Shown here piece after piece: positions 54,501 through 59,480 of a DNA stretch of 64,000 nucleotides. Position 1 is the first letter of the stretch, and every line of letters begins with the position of its first letter. A program made the translations under genes and the position numbers. The DNA comes from Macrocystis pyrifera (lineage: Eukaryota; Sar; Phaeophyceae; Laminariales; Laminariaceae). Location of the stretch: contig JASSKH010000006.1 in the NCBI GenBank assembly GCA_031763025.1, forward strand, positions 10,165,691 through 10,229,690. Direction: 5' to 3'. The notes beneath the pieces were generated by a model. The model was not told the origin of the DNA, did not search any database, and was given only the letters and a program-made list of their open reading frames with translations.

Positions 54501-56751
54501 TCTACATTTTATTGCTTTGCTTTGACACACGGACACGTCTGCGCATCAACTTCCCCTTCTACTGGTATATCTCTTCTTTTGACAGGCCCAGGTCCCCCAC
54601 ATGGAATGGCGGTTTATGTGTTTCCGCGAAAATCATCGGTACGATCAAAAACCGTTTTCGTTGCTATCTCGTTTCATACCTCCCTGCATCCATTTCTGAG
54701 TGTTCATCACATTTTACCTTTTTCCTTAGCGCTAGCCTTTCCTTTCTTTCTATACTTTCTTTTACGTCTGTCTTGTGCCCCCCAAAAGATCTCTCTGGGC
54801 AGTATATCTTTTTGGGTTTATACACCGTCCGTTCGTGCTTTCTCGGCTACACTATGCTACCTTTTTCATTCTAACTGGCCCTTTTTTTTACTTTCTCCCA
54901 TACAGCCCTATTAGCTATGGCTGGCAACATTTTGTTTGGCGTCTTCCTTACCTTGTATCGGCATTTCAAATTTGTCACGTCTCTATTTGTTCAAGTAGGC
55001 ACGTTCCCAGCTCTGCTGCTAATACTGTATTTCTAGTCGTATTTGTGTACAAGTTTAGGTACTATCTTATTTACTGTTTGCAGCTGTTTTACGAAGTTCG
55101 CGTTCCCTTCCCATACCTCCCCTGCAGATTCTAGTTTCGATACAATCACGCTGAGTCAGAATACATATTTTAATCCTATTGTCAAGGTTCGAGTCTATTG
55201 GGATCGCATTCGGCTTGCCTATGTGTGATTTACCCTTGCCTATTGCCTTGGCTATGTGGGCATCCCAAGAGCAGCATTTAAATATATCTACGCTAAGATA
55301 CGTATACACTGGTCTACGATCTGTATTGATCTTCCTCATCGCTTCCATTTGAAAGATACCGGGTCACCGTATCTTTGTTACATACAACCACTTCAATCTT
55401 TTTTTGCGTTCACTGCCACTCTCCATATCCCGTTGGCAGTGTACTATGCTGCTTTCTCTAATCGTTTCTGTATCCCTTTGAGTTTTTCTGATCCCCTCAA
55501 ACATTATCATTACTTCAACCCGACACCGTATCTTCCCTCACCGTGACTCCTGTCACGCCCTTAACATATACCTTGGATATAATGGGAGAAAGCGTACACT
55601 CCTGCGGAAGGCCCCGTCAGGATTCGAGGGAGGGGCCATGATCGCGGCAGACTCCTATCATTGTGCTTATATTCAGAGTGGTGGCTTGATGGAGACGGGG
55701 GGGGGGGTGATAGTGGAAAGGGGTGGGATTTTTAGTCTCAAGATTGAGCGCCAAAGGAGTGCGCACGGTGCGTGTCAGAATGGCTAGTTTTGCTCGAGCT
55801 AATTCGTCTTGGCCTGCGGAGGGGTCGCTTTGTTTTGTTCGGAACGGCGGTGCCGTCGGCTAGAACAGACGCTTTTATGGTTCAATAATATGCTGATAAT
55901 CAACCTACAGTTTCCCAATCCTTTCCATTCCGCCCCCATCCCCTGCGACTCTGAACGTGTTGCTGACCCTCACGGATCAAACCATCCCAATATCAACAAC
56001 ACCCCCGTCGCCCATCATCTTCCAAACCTGTACCCTGAGTACTATCTCCCTACGTGTGGCGTCGAGGACGCGGGTTGAAACGGCACAATGAATAGCCAAA
56101 TGCATAGGAACCACATACCTGGTACATGTTTGAAATAAGTGATACTCGATACTCTTTGTTTTGTAGAGTGTTAAACCAGAGAGCTAGAGAGATATTTGGG
56201 GTCTTAGAAGCTCCGACGATGCCTGCTTAATGACTCAACAAGAACTCTGCGTCGCTCTTGCCCCTGTACCGGCTCACGTCTTCCCCCACCCGCAACATTT
56301 TCCGTCTATTAAACGCCGCTTAAGAACGACCCCCGAGTCCTGCCTGCTAATGCTGTGGTGTTGCCGACGGTGTATATTACGCACGCGCGACCGACCGACC
56401 GACAGACATAGATTCGTACTGAACAACCTACCGAATGACCTATCGATCGATCCGGGGGTATTAGCATACACTACTGGACCAAACATCAAACGTTGAAAAC
56501 TTGTTGAACAACGAAAACGAAACAGCACAAAACAGATACCAAACTTGGGAGCCTCAACTAACAGAACCAATGACATCGCTCACCCCCGCGAAACATGAAA
56601 GGAGTGGAGAGAAAAGGCGCGGGAGATTCAAGACAAGGCTCGCTCTGGGCGAGGCGTGGTCAGGGTCCAGGCCGTCATCCGCGGCTACCTGGCACGCTCT
56701 AAACCTCAGGCGATTTTCCTGCCGGACAGCCAGGACACAGGGACAGAATGA
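22730..56751 (+). CDS. Ankyrin-TRP type cation channel with C-terminal IQ motif (21 exons)
   Basis: A predicted membrane cation channel of about 896 residues, built from exons at 22730-22900, 23304-23515, 27146-27217, 27624-27726, 29185-29387, 30365-30461, 33742-33860, 35461-35572, 36943-37074, 38924-39039, 41690-41786, 43264-43367, 46756-46915, 47533-47688, 50828-50955, 51298-51403, 52271-52363, 53155-53253, 53468-53556, 53928-54107 and about 56610-56751. All joins keep frame, and the total is a multiple of three. Approximate domains: acidic/Gly-rich tail 1-128, ankyrin repeats 133-360, pre-S1 linker 361-446, S1-S4 447-595, S5 about 605-628, pore loop about 632-655, S6 665-690, and an IQ motif (VQAVIRGYLARSK) near 870. 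TRP-family channels with this layout conduct cations in response to chemical or mechanical cues, and an IQ motif binds calmodulin, suggesting Ca2+ feedback. Splice sites are my reading. Exons 1, 2 and 18-21 are less certain than 3-17. Confidence 0.85.
23304..23515 (+). CDS. Channel exon 2 (acidic, then glycine-rich)
   Basis: Begins after CCGTAAG in phase 0 (ASAETNFEEKLDGSEDYFYE). It holds an acidic cluster (GEDEDVEGRKCNEEDM) and a glycine-rich run, and ends at donor GTGAGGGTGG in phase 2. It probably forms a disordered cytosolic linker before the ankyrin repeats. An alternative donor lies at 23595 (GTGAGTATG). Confidence 0.5.
23735..24235 (+). repeat. R1 dispersed repeat, most complete copy
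   Basis: Starts after a G-run with TACTCATTATCATGCATG. It contains GGGTTTTCACCGACCAGGTA, CGCCGTGAGGTGTTGGGCGA and CCCTTGTGCGGAGTAAAGG, and ends near CAACCGACATCAACCC. Parts recur at 30555-30830, 32270-32440, 43165-43212 (inverted) and 57385-57480. No ORF and no clear terminal repeats; probably a non-autonomous mobile repeat. Confidence 0.65.
25045..25110. repeat. Telomere-like CCCTAA-type tract
   Basis: Degenerate CCTAACCC / CCCTAAACC units within a C-rich stretch. Too short and imperfect to be a telomere; it more likely belongs to the C-rich half of the intron. Confidence 0.5.
25715..25890. repeat. GGT/GAT trinucleotide-rich repeat
   Basis: About 24 bases of pure TGG repeat pass into degenerate GGTGATGATGG units. 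Glycine/aspartate frames on the plus strand and proline/serine/threonine frames on the minus strand are products of composition. Confidence 0.8.
27146..27217 (+). CDS. Channel exon 3 (first ankyrin repeat)
   Basis: 24 codons between TTGCAG and GTAGGG, phase 2 to 2. The text WIPLQLASSGDVLGVRRFL (completed by the next exon) is a typical ankyrin helix pair of the PLHLAA.NGD...V..LL type. Confidence 0.75.
27624..27726 (+). CDS. Channel exon 4 (ankyrin repeats 1-2)
   Basis: Bounded by CATCAG and GTACAA, phase 2 to 0. It reads FLEKYPAYTDKP then LRAAVRYKQYSLVEYFLEEQ, the outer helix of repeat 1 and most of repeat 2. Confidence 0.8.
28055..28163. mobile_element. Stowaway-like MITE
   Basis: Terminal inverted repeats TTACGGGGGACCGTAGTAAA (28057 on) and TTTACTATGGTCCCCCGTAA (to 28161) are flanked on both sides by TA. 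The total is about 105 bp with an AT-rich, non-coding centre. TA target duplication and short size are marks of non-autonomous Tc1/mariner relatives. One TIR-like end of the same family occurs alone at 32050-32071. Confidence 0.8.
28962..29006 (+). repeat. Duplicated fragment of channel exon 5
   Basis: GTGGCCGGCATGCCCCTGGT and the bases either side repeat the start of exon 5 (about 29191-29234) some 220 bases upstream of it. The copy has a few differences and stops where C-rich intron sequence begins. It has no donor site of its own. Confidence 0.75.
29185..29387 (+). CDS. Channel exon 5 (ankyrin repeats 3-4)
   Basis: Starts after CTAG in phase 0 and ends at GTGAGAG in phase 2. It reads GMPLVWFSVALMEKGD, then LRFLLQKGADINTRNFAGQN and LSLVVSNRGKEAIPML. 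The GADINTRN turn is a classic ankyrin feature. Confidence 0.85.
29388..30364 (+). other. Intron 5, with G-rich 5' half and C-rich 3' half
   Basis: The first 270 bases carry repeated GGGGTTGGG-type runs (29411-29480, 29605-29655). The last 240 carry CCCCAACCC-type runs (30125-30345). The two halves are complementary in composition and could pair in the transcript. Confidence 0.75.
30365..30461 (+). CDS. Channel exon 6 (ankyrin repeats 4-5)
   Basis: Between CCCAG and donor GTGAAG, phase 2 to 0. It reads YLVGECGLSLTDRDDFGALP then LHFAVLHGHMDT, a near-consensus ankyrin repeat. A later donor GTGAGTATG at 30531 would add 23 codons of less ankyrin-like text. The early donor is preferred because it gives the right repeat spacing with exon 7. 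Confidence 0.75.
30555..30830 (+). repeat. R1 repeat, first part
   Basis: Follows a GGGAGG run and matches the first half of the 23.7-kb copy: GTAGTCGTATGA, GGGTTTTCACCAACCAGGCA, GGCCGTGAGGTGTTCGGCGA and GTGGCCACTTTCAGA. The match fades near 30830, and the second half of R1 reappears at 32270. Confidence 0.6.
31080..31680. repeat. CAG/GCA-rich block with a GCTTGCTTG motif
   Basis: Dense CAG/GCA triplets are mixed with repeated GCTTGCTTGCAGCAG phrases. Open frames here (for example 182 codons from 31049) are Gln/Ala/Leu-rich and reflect composition. No splice pair links it to the channel. Confidence 0.7.
31838..32071. repeat. Imperfect hairpin ending in a lone MITE terminus
   Basis: The bases at about 31838-31868 (GGTCATTCTTATCGGAGAGC) are an inverted copy of those near 32026-32050 (TCTCCGATAAGAATGAGCC). 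Next comes TATTACGGGGGACCATAGTA, the same terminus as the 28-kb MITE but without a partner nearby. Confidence 0.5.
32270..32440 (+). repeat. R1 repeat, last part
   Basis: CCCTTGTGCGGAGATGAGG and the following bases match about 24055-24235 of the full R1 copy. Together with 30555-30830 it may be one R1 copy split by about 1.4 kb of other sequence. Confidence 0.6.
32420..32830. repeat. Degenerate minisatellite of about 40 bases
   Basis: Repeats of the phrase CGACTTGGTTTTTGTGTGG and TGGTCGAAAATT, decayed, about eight units. Confidence 0.55.
33094..33537. repeat. Very long (TTA)n-type microsatellite
   Basis: About 440 bases made almost only of T and A in TTA/ATT units with T-run interruptions. 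It yields a spurious hydrophobic open frame (Leu/Ile/Phe/Tyr) that runs into exon 7. Confidence 0.9.
33742..33860 (+). CDS. Channel exon 7 (ankyrin repeat 6)
   Basis: The acceptor AG at 33740-33741 lies 7 bases after another AG (33733-33734). Only the second gives phase 0, and it sets a 34-residue spacing between the PL of exon 6 and the TPL here, close to the 33 of ankyrin repeats. It reads SARSLTPLGVAVLHNHESIA then KWLMG and ends at GTAAGTAG, phase 2. Confidence 0.75.
35461..35572 (+). CDS. Channel exon 8 (end of ankyrin domain)
   Basis: Between GTACAG and GTAAGG, phase 2 to 0. It reads YGDESPTCVAVKREHL, then DLALVARLWPELLPA, probably a degenerate last ankyrin repeat or capping helix. Confidence 0.75.
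36290..36390 (-). repeat. tRNA-like SINE head, copy A
   Basis: On the minus strand: TTTACCCCGATAGCTCAGTT (A-box region), then AACACCTTCGCATCTCCC and a weak B-box-like GGTTCATTAGCACC. Closely related to the copy at 36775-36905. It differs from the SINE at 9934 in A-box wording, so it is a second tRNA-derived family. No mature tRNA fold was established. Confidence 0.5.
36775..36905 (-). repeat. tRNA-like SINE head, copy B
   Basis: On the minus strand: TTACCCATAGAGCTCAGTAG (A-box region), AACACCTTCACATTTGACG and B-box-like GGTTCGAACTTTAC. Same family and orientation as copy A, 0.5 kb away. It ends only about 40 bases before exon 9. Confidence 0.55.
36943..37074 (+). CDS. Channel exon 9 (linker between ankyrin domain and S1)
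   Basis: Between ATGCAG and GTGAAA, 44 codons, phase 0 to 0. It reads VLEGFVKKDNSAMRPSG and SERTYDIKLLYGSSE. Cytosolic linker with no known motif. Confidence 0.8.
37075..38923 (+). other. Intron 9 (1.8 kb)
   Basis: A GTT/GGT-rich tract lies at 37155-37335 near the 5' end. The rest is AT-rich with frequent CTGCTGTA words. No exon is seen. Confidence 0.55.
38924..39039 (+). CDS. Channel exon 10 (pre-S1 region)
   Basis: Between TTGCAG and GTAATA, phase 0 to 2. It reads LNILLRAEHPQLFEVKAVQM then VVALKWSIFGHR. The K-W-x-x-F-G pattern just before S1 is common in ankyrin-TRP channels. Confidence 0.85.
39040..41689 (+). other. Intron 10 (2.65 kb), mostly tandem repeats
   Basis: Direct repeats fill 39480-40460. 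Further on, related CACGTCTCTTCGC and CACGTCTCTCCG phrases recur at 41060-41370. No exon is seen. Confidence 0.5.
39480..40460. repeat. Large tandem direct repeats
   Basis: A unit of about 300 bases (CACACGAGGCCAGAGT, CGCTCGGCTTATC, GACGAAAAATCTACAA, CATGTCCAACA) is at about 39530-39780 and again at about 39800-40030. A second unit of about 200-250 bases (CTTCTCTGTCCCC, CACCTGCAGCTTGTCTTAGG, AACAAAAACCGT) is at about 40065-40245 and 40290-40460. Confidence 0.7.
41690..41786 (+). CDS. Channel exon 11 (S1)
   Basis: Starts after ATATCAG, phase 2. It reads YYVWELGRYLVLSVSFVLGF then IVYSGSG, a transmembrane helix of about 20 residues. The donor is taken as GTCAGC at 41787 because it ends in phase 0 as exon 12 requires. 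It is a weak donor, and GTAGAAC at 41825 would also keep phase. Confidence 0.75.
41787..43263 (+). other. Intron 11 (1.5 kb)
   Basis: Purine-rich plus strand at about 41845-42350 (GGGAGGGTGGAGAAGG type). The last 100 bases hold an inverted R1 fragment whose C-run precedes the exon 12 acceptor. No exon is seen. Confidence 0.6.
43165..43212 (-). repeat. R1 repeat fragment, inverted
   Basis: The reverse complement reads TACTCATTATCATGCATGGC after a G-run, as at the start of R1 (23735). On the plus strand the G-run becomes a C-run at about 43218-43234, 30 bases before exon 12. Confidence 0.75.
43264..43367 (+). CDS. Channel exon 12 (S2)
   Basis: Between GTGCAG and GTGAGA, 104 nt, phase 0 to 2, exactly what exons 11 and 13 need. 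It reads LTRVLCWSLILYNLLVEEGR then ELTAANSVKT, a transmembrane helix ending in the acidic/aromatic turn that leads into S3 in TRP channels. Too short to be found as an ORF; recovered from splice phase and hydropathy. Confidence 0.8.
44341..44571 (-). repeat. 3' LTR of the gag-only element
   Basis: 231 bp, identical to 45897-46127. Preceded on the plus strand by the target duplication GATGT. Confidence 0.9.
44567..45688 (-). CDS. Gag protein of the LTR element (373 aa)
   Basis: The predicted structural protein of a retrotransposon particle; it binds the element's RNA. It starts MAHTASTPLVVGE. Residues about 20-220 resemble the helical gag domain of Ty1/copia-type elements. Around residue 255 is one CCHC zinc knuckle (CFECGDPNHYVSDC), followed by RGG-rich segments (GGRGRFNHGRGRGGRGG) and an Ala/Gly/Ser tail. 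The frame is open throughout and ends inside the LTR edge. The length is usual for a gag alone. No polymerase gene follows, so enzymes must come from another element. Confidence 0.85.
   Translation of the reverse strand: MAHTASTPLVVGESLTPPKYGEVWTEQASRVFYAAYLDYEERLQLANAQGVVQHSKVSMGQLIPNYIHRCFEGFYKHQTTMTASELLDAVRQHAGYTTTSNRFDTSRAAADLRRVLSMRRDEKQGGETSVKDRAMMVNSAMEKYFAENHAVHAMYRAQDRSWLPGPAEFVSMALVDGLWPSEFKKYVKGQLTYAAGWKKDPALVMDQIFSAAEQWKFIEAYGRKDAAGAAEPRRQQQQKPKQQQSAKKSFVRVCFECGDPNHYVSDCPKARGGGTAPSSGGRGSSGYRGGRNGGRGRFNHGRGRGGRGGNQLTAGGGTSAVASSTSGAPAAGAAGSGSGSSVAGRAVYVGGAGTSVGAAAGARTTSELALGVL
45897..46127 (-). repeat. 5' LTR of the gag-only element
   Basis: 231 bp, followed on the plus strand by target duplication GATGT. 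Transcription from it would run leftwards, antisense to the channel gene. Confidence 0.9.
46190..46520. repeat. GCCGTGG/CCACGGC minisatellite with telomere-like core
   Basis: Degenerate heptamers GCCGTGG and its complement CCACGGC, plus ATGCCATGG variants, recur every 8-20 bases in both orientations, giving many small palindromes. In the middle (about 46301-46318) is AACCCTAACCCTAAACC. It starts about 60 bases right of the LTR element. Confidence 0.75.
46756..46915 (+). CDS. Channel exon 13 (S3 and acidic loop)
   Basis: Between TGTCAG and GTGAGTGAG, phase 2 to 0. It reads YLLSGWNIQSVAAYVLVLAM then IPVF, the S3 helix with the typical WN at its start. Then comes an acidic loop (FDDDSDAGNDERAYSDTD) before S4. 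The acidic loop is longer than usual in TRP channels. Confidence 0.85.
46916..47532 (+). other. Intron 13
   Basis: Contains imperfect repeats of TACCGGTACCCGACAC (about 47209 and 47340) and GTAAGTTCGGTG (about 47188 and 47227). No exon is seen. Confidence 0.5.
47533..47688 (+). CDS. Channel exon 14 (S4 to start of S5)
   Basis: Between TTGCAG and GTACGA, 52 codons, phase 0 to 0. It reads LCLFTRLMEHLAVCRSTGIF then IAVIRMTILNTASWSVLFIL. This is the S4 and S4-S5 linker pattern (R-L-x-x-x-L-x-x-x-R-S-T-G) widely shared by TRP and polycystin-like channels. Confidence 0.9.
47689..50827 (+). other. Intron 14 (3.1 kb)
   Basis: Holds a direct repeat (48278-48360 and 48490-48570), AT-rich DNA, and the tandem 393-bp duplication next to exon 15. 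Several minus-strand frames at 49.0-49.9 kb show no recognisable protein. Confidence 0.55.
48278..48570. repeat. Short direct repeat pair
   Basis: GCTAGCAGCACCAGCAGCAGG followed by CGTGAGGTGGCACATCCGC near 48279 recurs, with changes, as GGCCAGCAGCAGCAACAGGC and CGTGAGATGGCACATCCGC near 48492. Confidence 0.6.
50078..50862 (+). repeat. Tandem duplication (2 x about 393 bp) across the exon 15 acceptor
   Basis: Unit 1 (50078-50470) and unit 2 (50471-50862) differ at only two places that I can see. Each holds C-rich intron DNA, the acceptor CTTCCAG and the first 36 or so bases of exon 15 (coding VTFALAFYALLK). Only unit 2 continues into the rest of the pore exon, so unit 1 is a decoy acceptor with a stub of exon. 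Confidence 0.9.
50828..50955 (+). CDS. Channel exon 15 (end of S5 and pore loop)
   Basis: Between CTTCCAG and GTGAGC, phase 0 to 2. It reads VTFALAFYALLKG (S5), then FETIWESMMTVFLMSIGEV and NVPFSEQ. A pore helix followed by G-E is the usual place of the TRP selectivity filter. The acidic residue suggests a cation pore that may pass calcium. Confidence 0.9.
51298..51403 (+). CDS. Channel exon 16 (S6)
   Basis: Between ATCCAG and GTAAGG, phase 2 to 0. It reads VGVLMFVTFILVVAIVYINL then LVAIMTSGYTE. The N-L-L-V-A-I-M pattern is the S6 hallmark of TRP and related channels. Confidence 0.92.
51404..52270 (+). other. Intron 16
   Basis: AT-rich, with a GTT/GCC/GCT triplet tract at about 52157-52268 running up to the exon 17 acceptor. 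No exon is seen. Confidence 0.55.
52271..52363 (+). CDS. Channel exon 17 (proximal C-terminal helix)
   Basis: Between GTGCAG and GTGAGA, 31 codons, phase 0 to 0. It reads AQAVMNRAAALVKWEGIMST then RTRER. An amphipathic helix with a conserved W shortly after S6 is in the position of the TRP-box region. Confidence 0.8.
52364..53154 (+). other. Intron 17
   Basis: A plus-strand frame of 148 codons (52532-52978) is hydrophobic but has no acceptor/donor pair in phase. I leave it out of the gene. No repeat of note. Confidence 0.45.
53155..53253 (+). CDS. Channel exon 18 (C-terminal tail)
   Basis: The acceptor is CGCCAG (53154) or TTCAG (53163), the donor GTAAGT at 53254; phase 0 to 0 either way. 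It reads RISPGKGKRTHITLKEW then FGGAATVVV. A basic cytosolic segment. The choice between the two acceptors (three codons) is open. Confidence 0.6.
53468..53556 (+). CDS. Channel exon 19 (C-terminal tail)
   Basis: Starts after TTCTAG in phase 0 and ends before GTGGGC in phase 2. It reads GATAVEPEQSFINRPVDGH then ATLLNVFGEM. No known motif. The following intron begins with a strong G-run. Confidence 0.6.
53928..54107 (+). CDS. Channel exon 20 (basic, serine/arginine-rich tail)
   Basis: The acceptor is TTTTCAG in phase 2, the donor GTGAGC at 54108. In this frame it reads YQPATNWGSASEGAKRRFSM and ends in PLDRSRPGRS. The overlapping frame (RRRQAAILDASGKVMSLPRL) is also open, so the choice rests on phase. 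Probably a disordered basic tail. Confidence 0.5.
54108..56609 (+). other. Intron 20 (2.5 kb), with LINE remnant
   Basis: The first half is filled by an antisense LINE fragment (54180-55560). From 55560 to 56600 I see no repeat or exon. The acceptor of the last exon is not clear-cut. Confidence 0.5.
54180..55560 (-). mobile_element. LINE remnant (3' part of reverse transcriptase ORF)
   Basis: Minus-strand text reads CCSWDAHIAKAIGKGKSHIG, then DSNLDNRIKICILTQRD. Later come TNRDVTNLKCRYKVRKTPNK, a piece with CRTHIAGECEIWKERQ, and LGDRLWPQAVEPEGHK. This is the conserved tail of a non-LTR reverse transcriptase with its CCHC-like end region. It resembles the type I associate with brown-algal LINEs (from memory, unverified). 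It is 5'-truncated, starting downstream of the catalytic YADD region, and reads across several frames with stop codons. A dead copy. Confidence 0.7.
56610..56751 (+). CDS. Channel exon 21 (IQ motif and stop codon)
   Basis: 47 codons ending in TGA at 56749-56751. It reads EKAREIQDKARSGRGV, then VRVQAVIRGYLARSK and a tail AIFLPDSQDTGTE. The core VQxxxRGxxxR is an IQ motif, the usual calmodulin or light-chain binding helix. An upstream in-frame stop at 56596 limits the acceptor to 56601 or later. An AG at 56608-56609 gives phase 2 as exon 20 requires, but its context is weak. Confidence 0.7.
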
Positions 56752-58739
56752 GTGCAGAGGATGCGCGATTCGCGTGGAGGAGCAGGGCAAAAACCGGGAG
56801 GTTTCTCCTCGTGATCGTTCGTGATATTTCGGTGTTTTTGCTATAGTCCTTCTCCCGGTCTGCCAATAGTCGAACACAGGGTGCGTGACCCCGGGCCTGG
56901 TATATGACTAGGAGAGAGATATAAAATGAAGGGGGAATATACTATCTGGGATGGAAAAGACAAAACCAAGGGCGTGGGCATTCAATCTGATCTATGCGTT
57001 GGTTTATTACGTGCTAACAAACATCGCCAGCGTATGAAGACGAAGGGGGGGGGTTGTATCTTATTCTTTTGCAGTGTGATGTCGTGTTGTCACTACCGCG
57101 ACGTTTGCGTTTGGTTTTGTACGGTTGGTGGTTGCCTCCTATTTTTCCTCTATTGTATTTTTGTGTGGGAAAACATCTCCCCCCCCCCTACCCCCCGTCA
57201 GACTACTCAACCCACAACACCCTCAAGCGATTTTGTTGGGGTCTGTACTGAGAAGTGGGGGCGGGGGGGGGTAAGGTAGGGCTCAGTTCAAGAGGCAGAA
57301 GCCGCCAATCAACGACTACGGTAACATATTTAACCCTCTGACAACTACAGCAGTTTGATGACGTGATACCAGGGTATCCAGGGTGATGGAACGCGGGGGT
57401 ATTCATTGCCGTGCATGGTCGTAGTCGTTTGAACATAGACCCTCGCATCTCGACAATGTGTCGAGTTTTAACTGACCAGGGGGTGGTCACACGCAGGGGA
57501 TTTCATTATGGATTTTCCCAATGCCATGCTTGGTGTCCGATGGAAGTTTAGTCGCGCCAAAGTAAAGTACCGTAGCGGCAACGATGGTAGGAGTTACTAG
57601 TCCTCTACGTTTGATGACGCCCCTCCTTTTAGCTGCTGCATCCTCACTCGCAACTGGTATTGATGTGAGAGTTGTGTGTACGTAATTGCGATGAGTCGAC
57701 GAGCTGTGATAGTGCACAGCCGCAAGGGTATCGTGTAGGAGAGCTATAGGATACACGGCAGTCGCACAAGCGCCAGTTTGGGGCTACCCCAGCACCAGCA
57801 ACATGCATTGTTTTCACGGAAAGGTAGTGGCATGTGAACCTGTTTGTACTGACTCAGCAGTAACAAAGGCGGCCGTCAAAACTAAATTGCGAGTAACAGC
57901 AGCAGCACTGTTTCTTGTTTAATCTAGCCTGGCAGAATAACAACAGCATAATAACATGCATAATATGTAGGCGTTGTAGCCGGGATGCGCCTCTCCCCAG
58001 ACATGCTATTGATGAGAACCAGCAGGACGGAGTCCGCCGTTCCTATCACGCTGAAAACAGCAGGTCCGTCGGGTTGAAGTATGAAGCAAGATAGTACTAT
58101 ACAACAGCATATATGCGCGAAATACTCACTTTGCTGTTTATCCGGCCGCACGTTCATGGCCTTACCTCCTATGGACGGTTAAACGCATTTGGTGCGCCAA
58201 AACAAAAATGGGAGCGAAGCGGCGAAACAAAACGCGGCGGTGTGTACCATTATTTGACGATAGTGTCTGCCTGCAATAGTCGTGTTTTTTCATTGCCGAT
58301 TGCGAGCGCTGTACGTTACCGGTTTCCACGACCCCGGTATCTGCAGAAACGGGCCATCTTGAGCTAACGCGTAAGACTTGTCTTGTTACAAGCAATATCG
58401 AGTTGCGCTCGCATTTGCCGTGGTACTGGTGTGTTTCGAGTGCAGCAGGATTTTGTTTTCTTAGCTCGCTCTGCCTGTGTAGGTAGGCATTCTTTCCTTC
58501 TTCTTAGAATTTGGTCGATGTTTGATATGACAACATCACGAGCACTCACCGTGAGTGATCCCGACCGTGTGAAATGAAGAAGTATAAAGTCGTACGTGCA
58601 GGTGGAAGACTATGTAAGGTGGAAACACAAAGATGTGCCAATCGCATCTTCTGTTGTACGTGGTACATATGGACAATATCGAATGAATTTTTTGTCCCAT
58701 AATGTGGTATCATGTTTTGACATTGTTAATGGTTTGCCC
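56752..58739. other. Downstream of the channel gene, no gene recognised
   Basis: Probably includes the channel's 3' UTR at its start. A G-run followed by an R1-like fragment lies at 57385-57480. C- and G-runs occur near 57040-57280. No convincing ORF on either strand. Confidence 0.5.
57385..57480 (+). repeat. R1 repeat fragment
   Basis: GGGGGTATTCATTGCCGTGC, ATGGTCGTAGTCGT and GTCGAGTTTTAACTGACCAG match the first 100 bases of R1 (23735 on) with changes. Confidence 0.6.
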
Positions 58740-59480
58740 CTTGACAGTATCAGTCGTGAATCCTATTTGGTAGAACCGCGCAGAAGCAGTCTTCGTCGAA
58801 CACTGCTGCCACAGCCCCCCGAAGCATACAAACAAAAAGAATCTCTTCATATATAGCTCGAGCACATCCTACTCTTGGACTCTGTGCACCGACCAAAAGT
58901 GTCGGGTGTAGTTGTATGGAACGTATACCCATAATTCGTGCGAAACAATCAAGGCACATGAAAACGTTGACTGGCAGAATAAATGCGCAACACAAGAAAA
59001 CACTATCATCATCTTGTTCTCAAAGGGCTAATAAGATCGCCTAAAACTCATCATATGGAGTCAATGCACACGCTGCAGGAGTCGTACATCATATAGTTTG
59101 ATCTGAGTAGTACTCTCCAAATTGCCTGCGCTTGAAACACACTACTATTGCTTGTGCGACTGGCCAGAATTGAAGCCCGCCTGATGTATTTCGTCTCAGG
59201 CGCATCCAACTCGCACCGCCGACTGAATTCACAAATGGCGTTCTTCTCCGTCGACTGTTTGAAGTCGCAACGCTACAACACAGCAGCTAATGTGCCCTCT
59301 CACCTTATGATCCACACAACTGATTATGGTGTTATTTTTATGCCCCCACTGTCATATAATACCCAGTTGATACGACGGACGGGCAAACGTGCGAAAACAC
59401 CGATGGTATTGATGACTGCACAGCAATACTCTGGTGACCCCCCTTCTCCAACATCTTGATGTTCTGCATACTATCTGTTC
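58740..59480 (+). repeat. Degenerate repeat, inverted relative of 0.5-1.3 kb
   Basis: Matches the reverse complement of about 520-1260. The plus-strand frame at 59148-59459 carries VSGASNSHRRLNSQMAFFS and TGKRAKT, cognate to VSGAYNSHSPLN and PGKRAK in the other copy. Unknown coding mobile repeat; decayed. Confidence 0.5.

Noticed and set aside
54354-54914. 186-codon plus-strand ORF resembling a membrane protein
   Set aside because: Antisense of the LINE remnant, whose minus strand gives recognisable reverse-transcriptase text.
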